Assembly: GCA_029557025.1 (NCBI GenBank)
Contig: JAKPRU010001001.1
Coordinates: 1 to 11,399, forward strand
Source of the DNA: Candidatus Omnitrophota bacterium
Lineage (GTDB): Bacteria > Hinthialibacterota > Hinthialibacteria > Hinthialibacterales > JAKPRU01
Direction of reading: 5' to 3'
Length of the DNA stretch: 11,399 bases
The translations under genes were made by a program, and so were the position numbers. Numbering within the stretch: the first letter of the stretch is position 1; every line of letters starts with the position of its first letter. Below are positions 1 to 7,174 of the stretch, piece by piece. Under the pieces are notes generated by a model. That model did no database searches and had not been told where the DNA came from. It was given only the letters and a program-made list of their open reading frames with translations.

Positions 1-1124
1 TCGCCGCCATCGGCGCCGAACTCTTCACACTGGATGCCGGATGGTGGGATGTACCGCTCGACTGGCGGCCTTCTCCGACTCGATTTCCAAACGGTTTGGA
101 ACCTATTGTGAAATACGTCCACGATAGGGGGCTTCTTTTCGGCCTGTATGTCGAGATCGAAGGCGGACGCGGCAATATCGCCGATAGCCGGATTGCCAAA
201 GAGCATCCCGATTGGCTCGGTCCCAAAAACGTGATGAATCTCTCAATCCCCGAAGCCGCCGCATGGGTCGAGTCCGAACTGACACGGTTAATCGAGCGGT
301 ATAACCTGGACCTGATTCGGCTTGACTACAATCCGCTTTATACAAACGAGGGCGCTTCCACACTTCGTGATGGATTTCAGGAAAACAACTACTGGCGCTA
401 CTACGAAGCCTTTTACGGCATGATGGAGCGGGTACATCAGACATATCCGCACCTGATTTTGCAGCAATGCGCTGCGGGCGGCGCGCGGAATGACCTCGGT
501 ACAGCGGGCCGATTTCACGAATCGTACCTCACGGATGGCCTGTGGATTCCGAATGTATTGAGGAATTACTGCGGCCAAACATTGGGACTGCCGCCGGAGA
601 TCTTCGTCATCACACCGGGGGCATACGGTCAGTCGACACGGGGGAGGGTGGGGAACCTGGAGGCGAATCTGCGCACCACGTTCGCCCTGTGCACACCCGC
701 TATTTTCAGCGGTATGGTCGCGCCGAGCCTGGCGGAACTCTCTCCCGAACGCCTGGACCTTCACCGTCGCTATATACGGCTCTATCGAGATTTCATGCAG
801 CCTCTGCTGCCGAAATGCAGGATGTACCATCACGCGCCCGTCTCCTCGCGCGGCGGGGTGGATTCCAGCGGCTGGTTTGCCGTAGAATACGCCGACCCGG
901 AGGGATCGAAAGCGTGGGCTTTCGTTGCCCGCATCGGAGACACCGATTCCGACACTTATACCTTGGTCCCCAGGGGATTGAAAGCGGGAGAATCTTACCG
1001 GATCACTCTCGACAACTCCGGAGAGAAGTTGACCATCAACGGATGGGAATCGCTTCAAAAAGGGATCTCAATCCGCCTGGAGTCCATCGCCTCTTCGGAG
1101 TTGATTCTTTTTGAGAGACGGTAG
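1..1124 (+). CDS. GH36/melibiase-type alpha-galactosidase, 5' end outside window
   Basis: This is the C-terminal part (about 374 residues) of a clan GH-D alpha-galactosidase-like enzyme, which would release terminal alpha-linked galactose by a retaining mechanism. The frame is open from base 3 with no stop, so the gene begins upstream; the in-frame TTG at 96 is internal. An early barrel stretch reads LFTLDAGWWD. The strand-end motif LIRLDYN carries the expected nucleophile Asp (codon 324-326). The later motif CAAGGARND is followed by SYLTDGLW, whose Asp (534-536) is the likely acid/base, as in the SDN-type region of GH36. The last 90 or so residues look like the usual C-terminal beta domain, ending near SSELILF. 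Export cannot be judged because the N-terminus is missing. The acetylesterase gene follows on the same strand after 129 bases and may be cotranscribed. The substrate is not proven; another alpha-galactoside- or alpha-GalNAc-acting clan D enzyme is possible. Confidence 0.82.
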   Translation, partial: AAIGAELFTLDAGWWDVPLDWRPSPTRFPNGLEPIVKYVHDRGLLFGLYVEIEGGRGNIADSRIAKEHPDWLGPKNVMNLSIPEAAAWVESELTRLIERYNLDLIRLDYNPLYTNEGASTLRDGFQENNYWRYYEAFYGMMERVHQTYPHLILQQCAAGGARNDLGTAGRFHESYLTDGLWIPNVLRNYCGQTLGLPPEIFVITPGAYGQSTRGRVGNLEANLRTTFALCTPAIFSGMVAPSLAELSPERLDLHRRYIRLYRDFMQPLLPKCRMYHHAPVSSRGGVDSSGWFAVEYADPEGSKAWAFVARIGDTDSDTYTLVPRGLKAGESYRITLDNSGEKLTINGWESLQKGISIRLESIASSELILFERR

Positions 1125-1253
1125 GGACTGCGGACAAAAAAACGGGATCCGTGAGGTTCCACTGCACTCGACAAACCGCTCCTTTTCCTGCAACACTCTT
1201 CCGCGCAGCTGACAAAGATCAGCGAAAAATTGTCCAGAACGGGGGTAGCATCA

Positions 1254-2792
1254 ATGAGTAAACGCAAGATTTTCTATTTCGTCGTGTGTATGGCGGTTGT
1301 GGTGTCCGGTGTATATGCGGATGTCAAACTGCCGTCTGTGATCGGGGATAACATGGTTCTCCAACAGGGCAAGCCCCTTCCGATCTGGGGCTGGGCAGAC
1401 CCCGGTGAGCAGGTCACGGTCCAATTCGCCAAGCAGAAGAAGAGCGGTGTCGCCGATTCGGATGGGCATTGGCGGGTGGATCTGAAGGCGGTCAAAGCCG
1501 GCGGTCCGCACACCATGACCATCTCCGGCAAGAATACGGTCACGCTCGACAACATTCTGGTCGGCGAGGTGTGGGTGTGCAGCGGACAGTCGAATATGCA
1601 GTGGTCGGTGGCCGCCTCGGATAATTCGAAACAGGAAATCGCCCAGGCAAATTACCCCGGTATCCGTCTCTTCACGGCAGAACGAACTGTTGCGGATACG
1701 CCGCAATGTAATGTCAAAGGGAGTTGGGTGGAATGCTCTCCCGCCACCGTCGGGGATTTCTCGGCAGTGGGATATTTCTTCGGGCGTAATCTTCACAAGG
1801 ATCTTGGCGTGCCCATCGGGCTGATCAACAGCTCCTGGGGCGGCACGTTCGCCGAGGCCTGGACCAGCGATTCCACCCTGAGAGCCGACCCGGACTATAG
1901 CGCCATTCTCCAGCGTGGCACCGATTTGATCGAGACGTTCAAGAAGGATTTCGAGAAATATGAAAAGGACTACGCAGCCTGGAAAGAGCAGCTGAAACAG
2001 ACCGTAACCAAAGGCGTACCGCTCTCCGAGATGCCGGCGCCGCCGAAAAACCCGTATCGAAATCCGAATCGTCCCTCCGTGTTGTACAATGGCATGATTG
2101 CCCCGCTCATTCCGTTCGCGGTTCAGGGCGCAATCTGGTACCAGGGCGAGTCGAATGCAACACGGGCTTATCAATATCGAAAATTGTTCTCTGATATGAT
2201 TCGGGATTGGCGGAAAAACTGGGGTTCGGAGGACTTTTCGTTCTTATTCGTTCAACTCGCGAATTTCGATCAGGCCGGTCCTGCAAACTGCTGGGCGGAA
2301 TTGCGTGAGGCGCAGAATATGGCCCTGTCTCTCCCGAAGACCGGCATGGCTGTAACCATCGATATCGGTAACCCGAAAGACATTCATCCGAGGAACAAAC
2401 AAGAGGTCGGGCGACGGCTCGCGTTGGCCGCAGAGGGTGTGACTTACGGATGCGATGTTGTCTACTCCGGGCCGATGTACAAATCTATGGTTTCCGAAGC
2501 CGGAAAAATCCGCGTAAGTTTCGATCACCTCGACGGCGGATTGATCTGCGGGGATGCGGGGGAACTAAAAGGATTTACCATCGCGGGAACCGACAAACAA
2601 TTCGTCCCGGCACAGGCAAAAATTGACGGGGATACGGTTGTCGTGTGGGCGGATGGCGTCGCAAACCCGGTCGCGGTTCGCTACGGCTGGGCGGATAACC
2701 CCGATTACTGCAATCTCTACAACAAGGCAGGTCTTCCGGCTTCCCCATTCCGCACGGATGATTGGCCGGGCGTTACTGTGGACGCCAGGTAA
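1254..2792 (+). CDS. Secreted sialate O-acetylesterase-family (SASA) protein
   Basis: This 512-residue SGNH-type carbohydrate esterase is expected to remove O-acetyl groups from sialic acid or acetylated hemicellulose-type glycans outside the cytoplasm. I start it at ATG 1254, because that gives a clean signal peptide (KR-rich start, hydrophobic core, probable cut after VYA at residue 22) and a G-rich ribosome site at 1241-1245; the in-frame TTG at 1230 would blunt the signal. A beta domain (about 25-100) precedes the hydrolase core. Block I is CSGQSNMQW with Ser113 as probable nucleophile. WYQGESN lies at 295-301, and the Asp-x-x-His-like element DIHPRNK supplies Asp376 and His378. The signature GLINSSWGGT sits between them. 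All expected catalytic elements are present and the length is normal for the family. It lies downstream of the alpha-galactosidase, so debranching or deacetylation of the same glycan is a reasonable inference. The exact acetylated substrate cannot be told. Confidence 0.9.
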   Translation: MSKRKIFYFVVCMAVVVSGVYADVKLPSVIGDNMVLQQGKPLPIWGWADPGEQVTVQFAKQKKSGVADSDGHWRVDLKAVKAGGPHTMTISGKNTVTLDNILVGEVWVCSGQSNMQWSVAASDNSKQEIAQANYPGIRLFTAERTVADTPQCNVKGSWVECSPATVGDFSAVGYFFGRNLHKDLGVPIGLINSSWGGTFAEAWTSDSTLRADPDYSAILQRGTDLIETFKKDFEKYEKDYAAWKEQLKQTVTKGVPLSEMPAPPKNPYRNPNRPSVLYNGMIAPLIPFAVQGAIWYQGESNATRAYQYRKLFSDMIRDWRKNWGSEDFSFLFVQLANFDQAGPANCWAELREAQNMALSLPKTGMAVTIDIGNPKDIHPRNKQEVGRRLALAAEGVTYGCDVVYSGPMYKSMVSEAGKIRVSFDHLDGGLICGDAGELKGFTIAGTDKQFVPAQAKIDGDTVVVWADGVANPVAVRYGWADNPDYCNLYNKAGLPASPFRTDDWPGVTVDAR

Positions 2793-2814
2793 TTCGAACG
2801 AACAAAGAACCGAC

Positions 2815-2858
2815 AAGGGCTTGGCAGGACGGATTATCCCGCCAGGCCCTTCTCTATT
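2815..2858. terminator. Probable bidirectional Rho-independent terminator between convergent genes
   Basis: An 11-bp stem pairs 2815-2825 (AAGGGCTTGGC) with 2841-2851 (GCCAGGCCCTT), with one G:U wobble and possible inner pairing of GGA with TCC. On the + strand it is followed by a pyrimidine run (TCTCTATT), 23 bases after the acetylesterase stop. On the - strand it is followed by a T-rich stretch (TTCTTTGTT), about 140 bases beyond the DUF6259-like gene stop. The T tracts are imperfect, so efficiency is uncertain. A smaller perfect hairpin (ACCGAT/ATCGGT, 2866-2882) sits next to it. Confidence 0.6.
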
Positions 2859-2992
2859 CACTGTCACCGATTCTGCATCGGTATTACTCGCCCCATCTCT
2901 TTTCAAGACACGCTCTCCTCTCCATCCGGTAGACATTTCGGGTAGCGGGTCTTGCTCACGATGTACCGGAAGTCGAATTCGTTCCGGTTCGA

Positions 2993-5119
2993 TTACAGTA
3001 TTTCCAACACTATCGCATCGCGTGCGTCGAGCGTAACCGCGCCGCTCCACTTGCCGGTATTCTCCTTCAGCGGAGTGGTCTCGCCGGTCGGCATCCTTCG
3101 AAATGTAACCGTTTTCGGGGTATTTCCACCGAAATGCCTGCGGTCCAGAGTTAATGTAACGGTTCGCGCATCATCGGCTACATTCGCAAGAGCGAGAATT
3201 CGTTTCCCTTCGGGTGTAAGCCATGCGGATGCGACCACAGCGGGCTGTGTAGATTCTACTTCTTTGTTACCGTCTTTGTATTTCCATGAGACCGTGCCGC
3301 CGCTTTCCAGCATCACCGGAGCAAGCAATTCTCCATATTGAAGCGCTTCGCGGGCGCTGTGTCGAACCTCGCATAGTCGTTTCAGAAACACCGCTTCGTC
3401 TTGATGTTTCGGATCAAGTACTCCGGCTCCGACCCAACCGAGCTGGGATCCAAAAACAAATGCGCGCGCCATTTTTAACCGAAACGGGTAACGGTCAGGC
3501 AGGTCATTGCCCAAAATGTACTGAAACCCGAACGAGATCGCCCGTCCGCCGTACACCGCCGGGTACAGCGGCACAATCTCACCCCCACGCTCCTGGGTAT
3601 TGACCATCAGCCAGGCGTGAAGCAGATCGTTCCAGGGATCGGCGTTCTCTTCTGTTGTCAGCGCCGCATCGCGGGGAAGGCATTTCAAACACTTTTTCAG
3701 GAGCTGACGATAGCCTTGAATCCAATAGGTCCCGCCGCCGATGGGATGCCCGTGATTCTTCGCGAAACATCGCTTCGCCGAAGCAGCGGAAATCTGGTCA
3801 ATATAAACCGCTTTCACACCGATTTCATTCACCAACCGATCCACAAGATCCCTTACCGTGTTTTGCCAGAGTTCGGTATAGGGGCACATCGGCGAAAGCG
3901 GAACTTTTGATCCGTACACCTCGACATACTTTTCGCCTTTCTCATCCAGCGAACATGCCGTCTGTGCGTTCTTTTCCTTCCAGCTGTCCGTCGCCGGATC
4001 CCACAATCGCCCGTTGATATACGGCATCGCGGGAATTCCGGCTTTCTGAATCTTTTGAATCGCCGCCTTGAATCCGGGTTTGGCAGGGAAATACTCGGGA
4101 TAATGATCGTCGAATGGAATCTCATGCCAGGTATAGATATGCGCGGCAGTGGGGACATTGAAGAATTGGGCGAACTTGATCGCCTGATCTGCCGTTGCAT
4201 CGTCGTGACACGAACCGATATACCAGAGGTCGGTTGCTTTCATCCACTCAGGAATGTCCTTCCGCTCTACCAGCGGGGGAATCCCACCCCACGGAGTATC
4301 CATCGCAGCCTTGCGGTAAATCCGCCCGGCCTCATACCAGCCGCCTCGGAACGGAACCGTCACAACCGAGTAGGGCAGGGAATACTTCTTCGCGATTCCC
4401 ATCCCCTCAACATCATGGCGAATCGCGAACGTCGCCGCCTCCTCATTTTCGTGACAACCGATGATAAAGTGCATGGAGTATCCCTCTCGGTCGTATATGC
4501 CCAGATACAGACCGCTCGTCCCATCCGACACCGCCAGGAACGGCATGGCTTGGGCCGCCCCCGGATAGGTCCGTTCATCGCGACGGCTCAGAAAATCCTT
4601 CCGAATAACTCCCCATCCCCATGGCTCAACCGAATACATGTTTCCCTGAACCGCCAGAGGGCCGATTTCGGGATAGACAACATCAAACAGGGTAAAACCT
4701 TCTTCCGTTGCCTCCACTTTCAGCTTCCAGGTCACGGTGTCTCCATCGACCGAGATATCCGCCAGGACATTCAAACCACCTGGCTGGACTCCCTTCCATC
4801 CCAGCTGAATTTCCCGTTGAGACAATGCCCGAACAGTTCCGGTTCCCTGAAGCGCTGTGACCGTTCGCTTGCTTCCACTGTCATCCAAAAGCGTGATCGT
4901 CCAGAGCGGAACATCCGGTTTCGAGAGAACCCAGGCCCGTTTCCCCTCCGGGTAAACCGTCTCCACCTTGCCCAGCGAAACTCTTCCGTCCTGTTCCTCA
5001 AATACAAGCCGCCCGTCCTGTGTGAACAACGGAAAAGCCACACTTGCAGCGGATATACCCACTGCCGCGCAAGTGAGAAGAACAACGATGACTGATAAGA
5101 AGATCCGTACACGACGCAT
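2993..5119 (-). CDS. Secreted DUF6259-like protein, putative TIM-barrel glycoside hydrolase
   Basis: This 708-residue exported protein most resembles, from memory, the DUF6259 family found in polysaccharide-degrading bacteria; its reaction is not established. ATG 5119 has AGGAGA (5128-5133) 8 bases upstream and a clear signal peptide (about 1-25, hydrophobic from IFLSVIVVLL). Residues about 28-270 look like a beta-rich N-terminal domain. A probable (beta/alpha) barrel spans about 290-600 and includes WHEIPFDDHYPEYFP (331-345) and MPYINGRLWD (365-374). A strand ends at AVYIDQIS with Asp441, placed like the nucleophile of clan D/GH31-type enzymes. TTEENADPWND follows, with Glu490/Glu491 as possible acid/base residues. 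A beta sandwich of about 80 residues closes the chain. It is the second gene of a unit with the glycosyltransferase, 30 bases downstream of it. The catalytic roles are inference; a carbohydrate-binding or inactive barrel remains possible. Confidence 0.8.
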   Translation of the reverse strand: MRRVRIFLSVIVVLLTCAAVGISAASVAFPLFTQDGRLVFEEQDGRVSLGKVETVYPEGKRAWVLSKPDVPLWTITLLDDSGSKRTVTALQGTGTVRALSQREIQLGWKGVQPGGLNVLADISVDGDTVTWKLKVEATEEGFTLFDVVYPEIGPLAVQGNMYSVEPWGWGVIRKDFLSRRDERTYPGAAQAMPFLAVSDGTSGLYLGIYDREGYSMHFIIGCHENEEAATFAIRHDVEGMGIAKKYSLPYSVVTVPFRGGWYEAGRIYRKAAMDTPWGGIPPLVERKDIPEWMKATDLWYIGSCHDDATADQAIKFAQFFNVPTAAHIYTWHEIPFDDHYPEYFPAKPGFKAAIQKIQKAGIPAMPYINGRLWDPATDSWKEKNAQTACSLDEKGEKYVEVYGSKVPLSPMCPYTELWQNTVRDLVDRLVNEIGVKAVYIDQISAASAKRCFAKNHGHPIGGGTYWIQGYRQLLKKCLKCLPRDAALTTEENADPWNDLLHAWLMVNTQERGGEIVPLYPAVYGGRAISFGFQYILGNDLPDRYPFRLKMARAFVFGSQLGWVGAGVLDPKHQDEAVFLKRLCEVRHSAREALQYGELLAPVMLESGGTVSWKYKDGNKEVESTQPAVVASAWLTPEGKRILALANVADDARTVTLTLDRRHFGGNTPKTVTFRRMPTGETTPLKENTGKWSGAVTLDARDAIVLEIL

Positions 5120-5149
5120 GATCCATTTCTCCTGTTGAATAAGAGTTTC
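5120..5149 (-). promoter_or_regulatory. Intercistronic gap with Shine-Dalgarno for the DUF6259-like gene
   Basis: The gap between the glycosyltransferase stop (5150-5152) and the next start (5119) is 30 bases. Read on the minus strand it carries AGGAGA (5128-5133), 8 bases before the ATG. The short gap, the good ribosome site and the absence of any terminator hairpin argue for one polycistronic message. Confidence 0.7.
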
Positions 5150-6286
5150 TTAGAATCGATAAAGACAAATCGAAAGAACTTGCATGGTTTCCGACGGATT
5201 GCGGTCGCCGATCAGTCCGATCAACATGGAATACATCGAGCGTACCCCGAACAGCCACGCTATCAGGAATACGGTCCTCCGATGGCGTGGATGTCGGATG
5301 GTCAACGCAAATGCCGGAACCAGCATCAGGTGCCAATCTTGCGTCACAGGTGAACTTTTGAGAAGGCAGATGAACAGCAACAGCGGCGCGTAATCCAGGA
5401 TGCAATCGAGCTGCGCTTGAAAGGTATCCTCCCCGGCCTTGCGGATCGCCCGATACCGGAGATAGGAGAACCCTGCCAATAACAGAAGCGTTCCCTTTGA
5501 TACGACGGCATTGAGATAGATCAACCACAGCGGCTGCGGACGGAACTGTCTCAGGTCCGAGATGTTCCACGGAATATGGTTAATGTGGGGAATGTAAGCG
5601 GGAGAGAAAAGTTTCGCCAGGTAATCACCGGTCAATGCAAACACAATGCTGGGCAGGAAACCGACAGCAAAAGCCGATATGTCTGTCATCCATTGTTTCA
5701 GTGGGCGACGGCAATCCCAAAGGAAAAATGTGGGGATGAGGAACACCGGAAACAACTTCGCCTGGATCGCAATGGCCAGGCAAAACATGGCCCAGGGTGA
5801 TTTCTTCTGCAAGAGCCAAATCCCTAGAATCATCCAGGTCGCCACGTAGGGTTCGAACTGCCCCTCGTGTGACCCGAACCAGACCGAAATCGGGTTCGCC
5901 CAATACAGGAGCGCTATCCACCGATCTTTTGTGATCCGCCAGGTCATCCAGGTATTGAACGCGGAAAGAATTGTCAGGATGACCTTGGCATGAACAAGCC
6001 CCGCGCAGATCGGCGCAATTAGGGCGAAAAATAAAATCGTAGCGGCGGGATAGGTATATCCGTGTGTGCTCCAGAAAAACTGGTACGGGGCCGGGGAAAA
6101 ATCCTCCGGCATGGCGCTGTAGATGTCTGCGCCAAGACGCCAGAACTCCCGCCCGTATCCCAAATTTCGAAACAGGTCTGTCGTATAAAGAGGAACCTGG
6201 AAACAGTAATATAAACGCAGAATCCCCACAGCCACGAAAGCGACAATGAGGAATATCTGCGTTCGATTCTCTTGCACAATCTTCAT
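5150..6286 (-). CDS. GT-C (GT87-like) polytopic glycosyltransferase
   Basis: This 378-residue integral membrane protein has roughly nine or ten hydrophobic segments, the first at about 11-28. GT-C enzymes move a sugar from a polyprenyl-phosphate donor to an acceptor on the outer face of the cytoplasmic membrane. The first external loop carries TTDLFRNLGYG with Asp37, the position of the GT-C catalytic acid, followed by FWRLGADIYS as in GT87/mannosyltransferase relatives. Other family-like pieces are ANPISVWFGSHEGQFEP (130-146) and AIQAKLFPVFLIP (173-185). I chose ATG 6286 because it gives a complete first membrane segment, but no convincing Shine-Dalgarno precedes it and it overlaps the divergent FGE-like gene by 41 bases; GTG codons a few residues in are alternatives. 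It is the promoter-proximal gene of a pair with the DUF6259-like gene. Donor and acceptor are unknown. Confidence 0.78.
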   Translation of the reverse strand: MKIVQENRTQIFLIVAFVAVGILRLYYCFQVPLYTTDLFRNLGYGREFWRLGADIYSAMPEDFSPAPYQFFWSTHGYTYPAATILFFALIAPICAGLVHAKVILTILSAFNTWMTWRITKDRWIALLYWANPISVWFGSHEGQFEPYVATWMILGIWLLQKKSPWAMFCLAIAIQAKLFPVFLIPTFFLWDCRRPLKQWMTDISAFAVGFLPSIVFALTGDYLAKLFSPAYIPHINHIPWNISDLRQFRPQPLWLIYLNAVVSKGTLLLLAGFSYLRYRAIRKAGEDTFQAQLDCILDYAPLLLFICLLKSSPVTQDWHLMLVPAFALTIRHPRHRRTVFLIAWLFGVRSMYSMLIGLIGDRNPSETMQVLSICLYRF

Positions 6287-7172
6287 GCTGATTGCCGGAA
6301 TGGGAACAGACGGTTTCTGCGAATCCCAACCGGCCCCTTCCGATATTCATATCCCGGCTGTAGTGATCGTCCCCGGAACGGACTGTATCATACCGGAGCG
6401 GGTCCGGCAGGGTTTGCCGGAATGTCCCCCCATGGTCCCGCTGCCGACTTATGCCATCGGGAAATACGAGGTCACCAATGAGGAATACCTCGATTTTGTG
6501 CAATCAGGAGGGTACCAGGTCGAGGAGTTCTGGTCACCCGAAGGGTGGTATTACCGGCAGAAAAACAATTGGACCGCTCCGATCAACTGGCCGTTCAAAA
6601 AGGTTTATCGGCAACAGCAGGAGAAAATGCCCGTGGCCGGTATCAGCTGGTACGAGGCACAGGCCTATTGCTGTTGGTTGACTTACAAAGATCCCGGTCA
6701 TGTTTACCGTCTGCCGACTGAACTCGAATGGCTCTATGCCGCAACAGGGCCGGACTTCACCGCGTGGCCGTGGGGCGATGAATGGGATCCGAAACGGTGC
6801 AATTTCTGTGACCGAATGAACAACTCCTGGTATCCCAGCGGTGAGATTGATGGATTCAAACCACTCGCTCCCGTGGGATCGTTTGAGAACGGCAAGAGTC
6901 GGTTCGGGTGCTACGATATGGTGGGGAACGCGGAGGAATGGTGTCTGGATTGGTATGACCGTCACGGCCTGTCGGAAATCGAGCTCGCGCGACGGATTAT
7001 CGAGGACCCGCATGATCTCTACAAGGTCTTTCGGGGTGGCAGCTGGATCACTGCCCGTCCCGAAAATCTTCTCCCATCTCGGCGCGCGGGAACTTATCCT
7101 TTTGTGCGACGAATATTCTTCGACTCAACCGGATTCCGCGTCTGTTACACGGTCGGGCAGGCTTTGAAATAA
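6246..7172 (+). CDS. Secreted FGE-sulfatase (SUMF1-like) domain protein without the active-site Cys pair
   Basis: This 308-residue protein has the formylglycine-generating-enzyme fold. The family signatures appear in order: YAIGKYEVTNEEY, PVAGISWYEAQAYC, YRLPTELEWLYAATG, WPWGDEW, CYDMVGNAEEWCLDWYD, FRGGSW (262-267) and TGFRVC. True FGEs, which oxidise a sulfatase cysteine to formylglycine, have two cysteines just after the RGGS motif. Here that stretch (about 268-277, ITARPENLLP) has none, so it is unlikely to be a sulfatase activator and no sulfatase is in the window. ATG 6246 gives a signal peptide-like N-terminus (MRNICVRF, then a short hydrophobic core), but its ribosome site is weak. ATG 6285 or 6300 would reduce or remove the overlap with the divergent glycosyltransferase gene and also lose the signal. 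The domain may bind sugars or peptides, or act as an unrelated oxidase; its role is unknown. Confidence 0.82.
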   Translation: MRNICVRFSCTIFMLIAGMGTDGFCESQPAPSDIHIPAVVIVPGTDCIIPERVRQGLPECPPMVPLPTYAIGKYEVTNEEYLDFVQSGGYQVEEFWSPEGWYYRQKNNWTAPINWPFKKVYRQQQEKMPVAGISWYEAQAYCCWLTYKDPGHVYRLPTELEWLYAATGPDFTAWPWGDEWDPKRCNFCDRMNNSWYPSGEIDGFKPLAPVGSFENGKSRFGCYDMVGNAEEWCLDWYDRHGLSEIELARRIIEDPHDLYKVFRGGSWITARPENLLPSRRAGTYPFVRRIFFDSTGFRVCYTVGQALK

Positions 7173-7174
7173 CG

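Noticed and set aside
288..1058. Minus-strand 256-codon frame within the alpha-galactosidase gene
   Set aside because: The plus-strand frame carries complete GH36 motifs. The antisense translation has no recognisable features.
1207..1223. Hairpin GCTGA-CAAAGA-TCAGC upstream of the acetylesterase as a terminator
   Set aside because: The stem has only five pairs and is followed by GAAAAATT instead of a T run, so it is not a credible terminator for the alpha-galactosidase gene.
4055..5095. Long plus-strand open frame (346 codons) opposite the DUF6259-like gene
   Set aside because: It is antisense to a gene with signal peptide, ribosome site and family-like motifs. Its own translation shows no domain, signal or ribosome site. 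GC-rich coding DNA often leaves such open antisense frames.
5625..6503. Minus-strand 292-codon frame overlapping the glycosyltransferase and FGE-like genes
   Set aside because: It is Arg/Gly/His-rich and low in hydrophobic pattern. It overlaps two well-supported genes, and looks like a frame shadow.
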